Shown here: piece after piece, positions 16,330 through 24,324 of the stretch
Layout of the letters: each line of letters starts with the position of its first letter
Position numbering within the stretch: position 1 is the stretch's first letter
Assembly (NCBI GenBank): GCA_964568805.1
Contig: CAZMRW010000042.1
Span: 1-33,884, forward strand
Reading direction: 5' to 3'
DNA: 33,884 nt
Origin: CAZMRW01 sp964568805
GTDB lineage: Bacteria; Pseudomonadota; Gammaproteobacteria; Methylococcales; Methylomonadaceae
The notes under the pieces: model-generated
Told to the model about the DNA's origin: nothing
Seen by the model: the letters and a program-made list of their open reading frames with translations, nothing else
Database searches by the model: none
Position numbers and translations under genes: made by a program

Positions 16330-19011
16330 ATGGGGCCACATTATCTAAGCCGCTTTTTTACGCCCAAATCAGTCGCTCTTGTCGGCGCCTCCGATCGTAA
16401 AGAGAGTGTTGGCTATCGCCTGCTGCTTAACATGCAAGAAGCGGGCTTCAAGGGCGGACTTTATCCGGTCAATCCCAAACATCAAATCCTGTCCGGTTTT
16501 AAAGTCTATCCCGATCTGAACGCCATCCCCGAAGATCTGGACCTGGTTGTCATCGCCACGCCGGCGCCGACAGTGCCCGTCATTGTCCGCCAATGCGGAG
16601 AAAAAGGCGTCAGCTCGATCATCATCATCAGTGCCGGCTTTGGCGAATTAGGCGCCGAAGGTAAACGCCTGCAACAGGAGGTACTGGATATCGCCCATCG
16701 TTACAGTATCCGCATCATCGGTCCCAACTGCCTGGGCATTATTCGTCCCAGCGGATATCTGAATGCGACCTTCGGCGACGGTGTGGTGAAAGGCGGCAAT
16801 CTGGCGCTGTTATCGCAATCGGGAGCCGTGTGCACCGCCATCCTGGACTGGGCCAAATCGAATGATATCGGCTTCTCGACCGTCGTATCAATGGGGGCCG
16901 CCGCCGATATCGATTTTGGCGAAGTGCTCGATTACCTGGCGATGGATGCCAAAACCACCGGTATCCTCATGTATGTGGAAGGCATACGCGATGCTCGCCG
17001 CTTTTTGAGCGGACTTAAAGCGGCAGCCCGTTTAAAACCGGTTATTCTGATAAAATCCGGCCGTCATGAAGCGGGCAGCAAAGCCGCCATGTCCCACACC
17101 GGCGCTCTGGTCGGCGGCGACAATGTCTTCGATGCCGCCATCGAGCGCGCCGGCGTCGTCAGAGTCTACAGCATCGCCGAATTGTTTTCCGCCGCCCGCG
17201 TTCTGGCGAATAATTATGTCGTCAAACAGGATCGTCTGGCGATTATCACCAATGCCGGCGGCCCTGGCGTCATGAGCACCGACCGCGCCGAAGATGTCGG
17301 GATACAAATGGCCGAATTGAGCCCTGTCAGCATCGACGCGTTAAATCAGGTCTTGCCGCCGCACTGGTCGCACGCCAATCCGGTCGACATCCTGGGCGAT
17401 GCAACCTCCGAACGTTACCGGCAGGCGCTGGAAATCTGCCTCGCCGATGACCATATCGACGGCGTGCTGGTGATTCTGACGCCTCAGGCGATGACCGATC
17501 CGACCGAGACTGCGCGGCTCATTATTGAAGGCGCGAAAACAAGCCAAAAACCCGTTTTAGCCTCATGGACAGGCGGATCCAGAGTGCAGCAAGGCAGGAA
17601 TCTTTTTGATAGCAGTAAAGTCGCTCACTTTAATACACCCGAAGTCGCGGTCGATGCATTTTCTTTTCTGGCTAAATATAACCGTAACCAGATTCTGTTG
17701 AAACAAATACCCTCCCCTACGGATGAACTGGCATCTCCCGACGTCAACGGGGCGCGCTTGATTATCGAACGGGTATTGTCGGAAGGCCGCCAACTGTTAA
17801 CCACGCAGGAGTCCAAATCGATTCTGGCGGCATTTCACATTCCGGTCACGCAAACCATCAAGGTGTCCACTGCCAAGGACGCCATGATTGCCGCCGAATC
17901 CCTGGGCTTTCCGGTGGTTTTGAAAGTCAATATGGCCGAATTCAGCCATAAATCCGATATCGGCGGGGTCAGACTCAATATCTTCAGCGTTCACGATATC
18001 TCCAAATATTTTGCCGAAATGGAAGCTGATATAAAACGGAAACATCCGGAAATTAACGAAGTCGGCATGACAGTCGAGCCGATGTACCGTTCGCCCAGCG
18101 GCCGAGAGATCATGATCGGCGTCGTCAGAGACCCCGTGTTCGGCCCGGCCATCAGCTTCGGACTGGGCGGGACCCTGGTGGAAATACTGCAGGATAAGGC
18201 CGTTGCCCTGCCCCCGCTCAACGCCTACATGATCGAACAGATCATTGCCAAATCCAGAGCGGCAAAATATCTGGCGGCTTTCCGTCAGTTACCTCCGGCC
18301 AACAAGAAAGCCCTGGTTGATGTGCTGCTCAATATCTCGAGCATGGTCAGCGAATTGCCGGAGATTCTTGAACTCGATATCAATCCCCTGATTGTCGATG
18401 AACACGGCGTCATGGCGGTTGACGCCCGCATCCAGGCGCAGCTATCGCCTCAGCTCATGCCTTACGCCCACATGGCGATTCACCCCTATCCCCATGAATT
18501 AACCGAGCATTATCAATTATCAAGCGGCGACAGTATAACCATCCGGCCGATTCGCCCCGAAGATGCCGACTTGGAAAAGGATTTTGTGCATCGTTTATCC
18601 GAACGCACTAAATATTTCCGTTTCATGCAATCGCTGCAGGAATTAACGCCGGAAATGATCGTCCGCTTCACCCAGATCGATTACGATCGTGAAATGGCTT
18701 TCATTGCCGTATCCGAAAATAACACGACGCCCAAAGAATTCGGCGTGGGCCGTTATATCATGAACCCTGACGGGCATTCAGTAGAGTTCGCCCTGGTCGT
18801 CTCCGATGATTGCCAGGGCTTGGGCGTCGGCACCCGGCTGATGAAAACCCTGATGCGGACCGCCAAATACAAAGGCGTTTCGTTTTTTGAAGGCGAAGTG
18901 CTGACCATCAACAAACCCATGCTCTCGTTCGTTAAAAAACTCGGCTTCAGCATCGAAGCGATCGCCGGCGATAATGAAGTCGTGAGGGTAGTCAAGGATT
19001 TGCGGCAGTAG
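16330..19011 (+). CDS. ADP-forming acyl-CoA synthetase fused to GNAT acetyltransferase (Pat/YfiQ type)
   Basis: 893 aa from the ATG at 16330, preceded by CGGAG. In order: CoA-binding Rossmann domain (SVALVGASDRKESVGYRLL), succinyl-CoA-ligase-like domains, ATP-grasp domain (about 490-710; VVLKVNMAEFSHKSDIGGVR, ELDINPLIVDEHGVMAVDAR) and a C-terminal GNAT domain (about 725-893; ITIRPIRPEDADLEKDFVHR, with acetyl-CoA loop QGLGVGTRLM). Proteins of this layout include Pat, which acetylates lysines, for instance on acetyl-CoA synthetase. The motif MSHTGAL (His256) keeps the histidine phosphorylated in ADP-forming acetyl-CoA synthetases; as I recall, enterobacterial Pat has lost it. Both synthetase and acetyltransferase activity are therefore possible. 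Stands alone. Confidence 0.92.
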   Translation: MGPHYLSRFFTPKSVALVGASDRKESVGYRLLLNMQEAGFKGGLYPVNPKHQILSGFKVYPDLNAIPEDLDLVVIATPAPTVPVIVRQCGEKGVSSIIIISAGFGELGAEGKRLQQEVLDIAHRYSIRIIGPNCLGIIRPSGYLNATFGDGVVKGGNLALLSQSGAVCTAILDWAKSNDIGFSTVVSMGAAADIDFGEVLDYLAMDAKTTGILMYVEGIRDARRFLSGLKAAARLKPVILIKSGRHEAGSKAAMSHTGALVGGDNVFDAAIERAGVVRVYSIAELFSAARVLANNYVVKQDRLAIITNAGGPGVMSTDRAEDVGIQMAELSPVSIDALNQVLPPHWSHANPVDILGDATSERYRQALEICLADDHIDGVLVILTPQAMTDPTETARLIIEGAKTSQKPVLASWTGGSRVQQGRNLFDSSKVAHFNTPEVAVDAFSFLAKYNRNQILLKQIPSPTDELASPDVNGARLIIERVLSEGRQLLTTQESKSILAAFHIPVTQTIKVSTAKDAMIAAESLGFPVVLKVNMAEFSHKSDIGGVRLNIFSVHDISKYFAEMEADIKRKHPEINEVGMTVEPMYRSPSGREIMIGVVRDPVFGPAISFGLGGTLVEILQDKAVALPPLNAYMIEQIIAKSRAAKYLAAFRQLPPANKKALVDVLLNISSMVSELPEILELDINPLIVDEHGVMAVDARIQAQLSPQLMPYAHMAIHPYPHELTEHYQLSSGDSITIRPIRPEDADLEKDFVHRLSERTKYFRFMQSLQELTPEMIVRFTQIDYDREMAFIAVSENNTTPKEFGVGRYIMNPDGHSVEFALVVSDDCQGLGVGTRLMKTLMRTAKYKGVSFFEGEVLTINKPMLSFVKKLGFSIEAIAGDNEVVRVVKDLRQ

Positions 19012-19264
19012 GTCATGCCGGAGTATAAAACGCCCCATTGCGTAACCCAACCCGTTGATAAATGCTCGACGGTTTATTCATGAGTTTCGGTCAAAATATT
19101 TGGTCTTTTGTTCAACTTTGAAGACCATTTATGCCACCTGATATTTCGGTTATGGACAAGCATCACGATTTCACCCACGGCAAGTCGCACCCCAGACGGA
19201 TATATTAGTCGGAAGAAAATAATGACAATTAATCAGCATCGTAAAACAGCTAAAAGTGAAAGTC

Positions 19265-20716
19265 TCAATGGTTGAATAGTGCACCATAGGCTAATCGTTC
19301 GGCTTCATTTCTTGTAAAACCACCACAAAACTCAAGTATCCCAGCTCGTTCTTGAAATCGTTCCCGTTCATCTTCTGAAAGGTTATTAAAAGCCACCTCG
19401 TTATCCTTCATCAGAATTGATGTTTCATGGTGTTCATATGAATTTTTAACCGGGAACCTATCTTTAATAATTATGTACTTATCGTCATAAAGATGTTCGA
19501 TAAATCCTTCGCGCTCTAAATGTTTGGTAAATTTCCAAATGGCGCTATAAAGATTAAAGTCTTGCAACTTATTTAAAACCGTTGGCTCAACAAATTCTTT
19601 TTTTGACCAAAGTGCCAATGCGAATCGATTTAAGGGAACATTGTTTTGACTCCATTGATACATTCGATTAATAGAGATGGGGTATGGATTATCATATTTT
19701 TGAAATTTTTTATAAATAAATGTTGAAAACAAACCTGCTTGCCATGCTCTTCGATCGCAGGCAAATATATCCTCGCCTTTTACAGAATGATGGAGAAAAT
19801 CTGGTAAGGTTTGAGGTGAAATACCCATATTGGTTGACGCCCGTTTCCAAATGGGTAACCATGGAAATGACTGAACATATTTTGAGCGTTGACTATTGAT
19901 GTCTTTGAGGTGTCTTTCCAGCAAGCGCACAGAAGGCTGAGCAGATTGTCGCTCCATTTCTAATTTTTTTTGTTTGAGCCGGTGAAACTCATTTTCTTGT
20001 CGCTGACGTTCTTGTTCTTTCTGGTAAATTTGTTCAAGCTCGATTTGCAATTCTGTTTCAAGTTTTGATCTAACCTCCGACCTAACCTTTTCTGTCTCAC
20101 GATGAAAAAGCCAGACTTTATGATCTATAGAATCGACAACAACTGAACGGATAGACTCTAAATCGGCATCTCTATCAATATCTGAAAGATCAATTTCAAT
20201 ACTTGAAATTTTAAGATTATGTATTTTGTTTTCCTTGCGCTGATCGACAAAATGAGTGACCCCAATTTCAATAATCAGGGGTTTTCCATCAATAGTCGCG
20301 ATCACATCCGGAATAATGTTGTTTAATGATTTTTCCAAAACAACATCTTCAATAAGTACAACATGTGCCTCGCAGACAATAGCCGAACCTGATTTAGTTA
20401 TCGATTGGCCACATATTTCACCGTAAACCTGTTCGTGAATGGTCAATTCCGGTAAAGATAGTTGGGCAGATTTTTCTAATATTTTTTTGGCAGCTAAATG
20501 CAATGCTGTTTCGATAGCATATTCACATTGTTCAGCTTGGTAATGAGCAAAATGATGGGCGTTTTTGGGACCTTTTTTTGCTTCAAGTCTAGCTTGACAG
20601 ACGGCACAGTAACATCCGCAAGCTAAGCCCGATGGTACTTCACTGATATGGACCAGTTCATTATTTCTCAATCCGAACGGTAATTTGACCTGATTTCTAC
20701 TACTATTGTTTTTCAT
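19265..20716 (-). CDS. CoiA-like nuclease-domain protein
   Basis: 483 aa. CoiA-type proteins, first known from competence in Gram-positives, carry a PD-(D/E)XK-like nuclease domain. Here an N-terminal Cys/His cluster (C33, C35, C37, C40, HHFAH at 54-58, C64) suggests a zinc site. The nuclease-like core follows: P136-D137 in NIIPDVIATIDG, then PLIIEIGVTHFVDQRKENKI with E150 and lysines 161/164. Next comes a charged coiled coil (about 205-260, EQIYQKEQERQRQENEF) and an unassigned C-terminal domain of about 220 residues. The gene is AT-rich compared with both flanks. It diverges from a membrane protein gene across 94 bases. Its GAGG ribosome site sits in a hairpin. A DNA-processing or defence role is inferred. 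Confidence 0.78.
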   Translation of the reverse strand: MKNNSSRNQVKLPFGLRNNELVHISEVPSGLACGCYCAVCQARLEAKKGPKNAHHFAHYQAEQCEYAIETALHLAAKKILEKSAQLSLPELTIHEQVYGEICGQSITKSGSAIVCEAHVVLIEDVVLEKSLNNIIPDVIATIDGKPLIIEIGVTHFVDQRKENKIHNLKISSIEIDLSDIDRDADLESIRSVVVDSIDHKVWLFHRETEKVRSEVRSKLETELQIELEQIYQKEQERQRQENEFHRLKQKKLEMERQSAQPSVRLLERHLKDINSQRSKYVQSFPWLPIWKRASTNMGISPQTLPDFLHHSVKGEDIFACDRRAWQAGLFSTFIYKKFQKYDNPYPISINRMYQWSQNNVPLNRFALALWSKKEFVEPTVLNKLQDFNLYSAIWKFTKHLEREGFIEHLYDDKYIIIKDRFPVKNSYEHHETSILMKDNEVAFNNLSEDERERFQERAGILEFCGGFTRNEAERLAYGALFNH

Positions 20717-20718
20717 AT

Positions 20719-20750
20719 TGACCTCACAAAAAAATTGTTTGTTGAGGTCA
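20719..20750 (-). promoter_or_regulatory. Inverted repeat hiding the ribosome binding site of the CoiA-like gene
   Basis: TGACCTCA (20719-20726) and TGAGGTCA (20743-20750) form a perfect 8-bp inverted repeat with a 16-base AT-rich loop. In the leftward transcript the GAGG Shine-Dalgarno, two to nine bases before the ATG, is inside the stem. It could be a translational switch or a dimeric repressor operator. Confidence 0.55.
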
Positions 20751-20778
20751 GAATAGGCTCGGCAGTTAGCCGAAAACA

Positions 20779-20803
20779 GGGGACTTAAGGGGTGATTACG
20801 GGG
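20779..20803 (+). repeat. Three GGGG runs at about helical-turn spacing before the 346-aa gene
   Basis: GGGG occurs at 20779-20782, 20789-20792 and 20800-20803, spaced 10 and 11 bases. The last run acts as the Shine-Dalgarno for the ATG at 20811. A small hairpin TCGGC-AGTTA-GCCGA (20759-20773) precedes them. Confidence 0.45.
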
Positions 20804-20810
20804 TAAATCA

Positions 20811-21851
20811 ATGGATACAGCAGTACAAATTAAGAGTCCAGAAATAGAACGATTGGTGAAATCAGCAAATTTGATACGGGATTTTTATCAGGAAATCAGC
20901 AAGTTAAAAGACCCTAAAAGAAACAACTTGCCTATAACACTATTAAGGGCTTTAGCTGCATTAACGCTAGAACGTGCCGAAAGTGGATTGGAATTAGAAG
21001 ATATACGGTTTAACCCAAAAGAAATACGGGAAAAGATATTTGAGATTGGATTTTCAAAAAAAACTAAACAAGATGATTCTGAGTGGGTTCGAGCTAATTG
21101 GCATAAATTAGAAGAGGAAATCGAAAATAGGAAGAGCCATCTTCAGGATTTTTCGAAACAGCAAAATATCGAATTCTACCCATGGATCGGCAAAGAGGAA
21201 TCAACAGGTGGCAAAGGTAATTTTTCGTACTATCACTTAATCGCCAGACCATTTAATGAGCAAGAAAAAACAGAATCCAAACAGTATCCCTGTCCCGAAG
21301 GAGGAGTACATTACGTGCAAGAATCTTTAGCTAATATTCCTCGTTGGGCTCGATGGATTAATGGCTTTACTTTGCTGAGTTGGCGAAAATACGCGTACCT
21401 ATTGCCCGGATTAGTTTTCATATTATTCATTTTGACTTCCATTGGTTTGGTGTTGCTGTCTGGACTATTCACTGTAATATCGACTGTTAAATGGCTGACT
21501 TCACTAATTGTTTCGCTATGGTTGGGTTGGTTAGTATTATCATCACCGTTATACCGAGTGACGTGGAATAGAATCGTTATGGCTCCTGATTGGATGACTC
21601 CTCTAAAAGAAACAAATGTTCAATTGGAATTAAAAAGAATCGGTACTGATCCAAAAACAGGCAATACAATTCGAGAGTTGCGCCTGATGGTTTATTCGGC
21701 AAAATGTCCGATTTGTGATGGACGTGTCGAGGTTGGAGGGGGTGGCATTCAGTTTCCTTTTCGTTTGGTTGGGCGGTGTATTGAATCACCGAAGGAACAT
21801 GTTTTTTCGTTTGATCATATCACCCGAACTGGTAGCCCTCTAATCAAATAA
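20811..21851 (+). CDS. Uncharacterised two-TM protein with C-terminal zinc-ribbon-like motif
   Basis: 346 aa, no family recognised. Residues 1-125 are charged and helical; 126-190 contain a mixed region with C161. Two TM helices follow (about 194-220, AYLLPGLVFILFILTSIGLV, and 226-247, WLTSLIVSLWLGWLVL). The C-terminal 100 residues end with C299-P-I-C302, C323 and H330, a possible zinc ribbon, surrounded by beta strands. Both large domains probably face the cytoplasm, since two helices make a hairpin. The start has a GGGG ribosome site 7 bases upstream. Base composition is AT-rich, like the divergent CoiA-like gene, suggesting joint acquisition. Membrane-anchored sensor or effector of a nuclease system is one guess. 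Confidence 0.72.
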   Translation: MDTAVQIKSPEIERLVKSANLIRDFYQEISKLKDPKRNNLPITLLRALAALTLERAESGLELEDIRFNPKEIREKIFEIGFSKKTKQDDSEWVRANWHKLEEEIENRKSHLQDFSKQQNIEFYPWIGKEESTGGKGNFSYYHLIARPFNEQEKTESKQYPCPEGGVHYVQESLANIPRWARWINGFTLLSWRKYAYLLPGLVFILFILTSIGLVLLSGLFTVISTVKWLTSLIVSLWLGWLVLSSPLYRVTWNRIVMAPDWMTPLKETNVQLELKRIGTDPKTGNTIRELRLMVYSAKCPICDGRVEVGGGGIQFPFRLVGRCIESPKEHVFSFDHITRTGSPLIK

Positions 21852-21940
21852 ATAGTCGATTATTTGGTAATATCCTTTCATAAGAAAATCACGAATCAAT
21901 TTCCTCACTTTTATACGGTGTGATCTCTTTATGACAGCGA

Positions 21941-21970
21941 GTAGCCCGGATGTAGCTTGCGGAATCCGGG
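21941..21970. repeat. REP-like palindrome
   Basis: GTAGCCCGGATGTAGC at 21941 opens an imperfect palindrome in which CCCGGAT (21945-21951) pairs with ATCCGGG (21964-21970). The same kind of sequence is widespread as dispersed intergenic repeats in beta- and gammaproteobacteria. It lies between the accessory island and the GC-richer operon. Confidence 0.6.
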
Positions 21971-22140
21971 ATTTCGTGGCGCCGATCTTAACAAACACAG
22001 CGACTAATGGAACAAACCCGGACAGTTGACAAACTGGCAGCACGGTGTTAACGTCAAGAGCGTGAAAATGGCGCTTAAAACCGTCCAATTTCCGTTAGAC
22101 ATGTCGGTATTAAATAAACTAGCTGTAAAAGGACGATTAT

Positions 22141-23349
22141 ATGAAAATGCACAGCCTCAATCGACTTTTCTCCGCCAAGATGGTGTTTTTGGCGGCGTTT
22201 TTTGCTTTCACCTGTATTTTTCCATGGGCACGGGCTTCTGACCATGCCGACCCCGTTCCTCCCATAAAATTAAAAGGTTTGGATGACGGGCTGATTGGCC
22301 TCAATGGTCTGTATGCATTCGCCGACGGCGACCGTCTGGTCGTGATGATCAACGTGGGCAGAGCGCTTATCGATGTCCCGGACGACGTCGCTGCAGGAAT
22401 GAAGGACACGATTTACAAGGTCAATTTCGACACCCACACGCCGGCGACTTTCGACGATCCGACTCAGCTTCAACGGTTTGGCGGCAGCATAGCGCCAGAA
22501 GCCTGGCCGAACATCGCACCGGACGCGTCGATTACTTTCCGCATCAAAAAAGACCCCAAGGGTGGGGTGAGCACGAGCCGGATCGATTTCCAGTCGGAAC
22601 CCGTGGTCACCGGTTTAAGCAATCCGGGCAGCATCCAATACCAGGCGGGGCTGTTCGACGACCCGTTCATCTTTCCCGCGTTCAACAACAAAAACACCGT
22701 CGCGATGATTGCCAGCATTCCGCTTTCCTCGTTTGCGGACAAGCCGAGGAATTTCGTGATGTGGGCGACGGCGCACAGAAGCAACGGCACCCAGTTCGAT
22801 CACGTAGGCCGCGCCGGCCGGACCCAACAACCCAGACTGGATATCCTGAATACCTTGCCGCCCAGCAAGCACGTCCCGGCGATCGTCGAAGAGCGCAACA
22901 AAAACATGATGGAGCAATCGCTGTTGAAGTCCGTATTGAACAAACAGGTCAAAGATTTCATCAATCGCGAGCTGTCCACACGCATTCAGCAAATCTTTCA
23001 GATTCGCCATTATGACAGCGACATTCCCGACGTGATGATTTTGAACCTGGACCGGCCCATAGGCTATCCGAACGGCAACGTGCCGGGCGACGACGTGGTC
23101 AGAAACACCTGTATCGAGGGCCTTGGCGAATGCCAATTGTGGGAGATCGCCAGCTTCGCCGATCCCTGCCAACCGCGCCGGGCCTACCCGGACAAGCCGC
23201 TGTCGAATTCGATGCCTTACCTCGGCGAACCTTGGAGCAAGCAGATTTCGATGGATGAGATTCAACAACAATGTCAACTGGAGCGCGACAAATTTAACGA
23301 AATCGTGGTGCCGGGCTCCCGATTACAGCTAAAACCGCTGGTTAAGTAG
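22141..23349 (+). CDS. Exported DUF4331 family protein
   Basis: 402 aa with a clear signal peptide (MVFLAAFFAFTCIFPWARA) cleaved near residue 32, leaving SDHADPVP at the mature N-terminus, the characteristic start of DUF4331 proteins. Typical features follow: GLDDGLIGLNGLYAFADGD, a fold rich in beta strands, and several cysteines late in the chain (RNTC, GLGEC, DPCQP) that could form disulfides. DUF4331 has no established function. An AGGA ribosome site precedes the ATG. It is the first gene of a probable three-gene unit with the DUF4198 and HupE-like genes, 138 bases ahead of the former, and is visibly GC-richer than the island to its left. Confidence 0.82.
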   Translation: MKMHSLNRLFSAKMVFLAAFFAFTCIFPWARASDHADPVPPIKLKGLDDGLIGLNGLYAFADGDRLVVMINVGRALIDVPDDVAAGMKDTIYKVNFDTHTPATFDDPTQLQRFGGSIAPEAWPNIAPDASITFRIKKDPKGGVSTSRIDFQSEPVVTGLSNPGSIQYQAGLFDDPFIFPAFNNKNTVAMIASIPLSSFADKPRNFVMWATAHRSNGTQFDHVGRAGRTQQPRLDILNTLPPSKHVPAIVEERNKNMMEQSLLKSVLNKQVKDFINRELSTRIQQIFQIRHYDSDIPDVMILNLDRPIGYPNGNVPGDDVVRNTCIEGLGECQLWEIASFADPCQPRRAYPDKPLSNSMPYLGEPWSKQISMDEIQQQCQLERDKFNEIVVPGSRLQLKPLVK

Positions 23350-23487
23350 ACGGGCGATTTATTGCTGTTGCGCAACCTATCATAGCCAAAGCGGCATCGT
23401 GCGGGGTTTTCTTCCTTGACCGGAAGATAGCCCTGCCGTCAATTGGCCGAATTCACATCAGACGCGATCCGCATAACACCACTTAAC

Positions 23488-24324
23488 ATGCGCTCGTTTG
23501 CAAACTTGTCCTTGCTCATTGCCAGTCTCTTCGCGCCGAAGGGGGGCGCCGCACACGAATACTGGCTCGCTCCCTCGTCTTACAACACCCCCGTCGGGCA
23601 AACGCTCGCGGTGCAAGCTTATGTCGGCTCCGATTTCAAAGGGGAAATTAGGCCCTTTGCGACGACCCGCACCGTCCGTCTGGAGGTTCAGGCCAAAAAC
23701 CGCAAGGACGTCAAATCCAAGGCCATCAACGGCGATCTGGACCTCGCGCACTTGACCGTGGAAGACGAGGGCGGCATCGTCGTGGCCTTCGAGACAAATT
23801 TTGTGCCCGTGGAACTGCCGCCCGACAAATTCGACGAATACCTGCGCAAAGAAGGGCTGGAAGGCCCGCTGAAAGCGCGGGAAGCCCTAGGTACCGCCGC
23901 CGGGCCGGGCCGCGAGCGCTATTTGCGCTGCGCAAAAACGTGGATCGCGGGCAGCGACGGCTCGCGCCTCCAGAAACCGTTCGGGATGCCGCTGGAAATC
24001 ATTCCCCGAAGCGACCCGCTGGCATCCGGCGAGCTAACAGTGCTGGTGCTTTACAATGCGCAGCCGATCGAAGACATCTTGGTGAAAGCCTGGAACCAGC
24101 CGCTGGCCAACGGCGGACTTCCGAGAGACCAGATGGCTCGGGATCCCGTTCAGCCGGTCGCCCAGGCGCGCACCGGCAAGGACGGCGTCGCAGTGTTGCA
24201 GATCGACGGGCAGGGCGAATGGCTGCTCAGTGCCGTCCATATGCAGCCGAGCGCGGACAAACAAGCGGCGGACTGGGAAAGCCGCTGGGCTTCGTTGACG
24301 TTTGCGCGAGTGCCTAAAAAATGA
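23488..24324 (+). CDS. Periplasmic DUF4198 family protein, probable metal-binding component
   Basis: 278 aa from the ATG at 23488, chosen because it places a signal peptide at the N-terminus (MRSFANLSLLIASLFAPKGG); an upstream TTG at 23443 would bury it. The mature protein begins A-H-E-Y-W-L-A-P, matching the A-H-x-x-W-L-x-P start of DUF4198/NikK-like proteins, whose N-terminal histidine can ligand a metal. Internal domains are beta-sandwich-like (PVGQTLAVQAYVGSDFKGE; GELTVLVLYNAQPIEDILVK). The stop overlaps the HupE-like start as ATGA, so the two are translated together. Periplasmic delivery of a metal such as nickel is the likely role; the metal is not determined. Confidence 0.8.
   Translation: MRSFANLSLLIASLFAPKGGAAHEYWLAPSSYNTPVGQTLAVQAYVGSDFKGEIRPFATTRTVRLEVQAKNRKDVKSKAINGDLDLAHLTVEDEGGIVVAFETNFVPVELPPDKFDEYLRKEGLEGPLKAREALGTAAGPGRERYLRCAKTWIAGSDGSRLQKPFGMPLEIIPRSDPLASGELTVLVLYNAQPIEDILVKAWNQPLANGGLPRDQMARDPVQPVAQARTGKDGVAVLQIDGQGEWLLSAVHMQPSADKQAADWESRWASLTFARVPKK

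Noticed and set aside
22615..23277. 220-codon open frame on the minus strand
   Set aside because: Antisense to the DUF4331 gene in GC-rich DNA; arginine-rich, low-complexity product typical of shadow frames.
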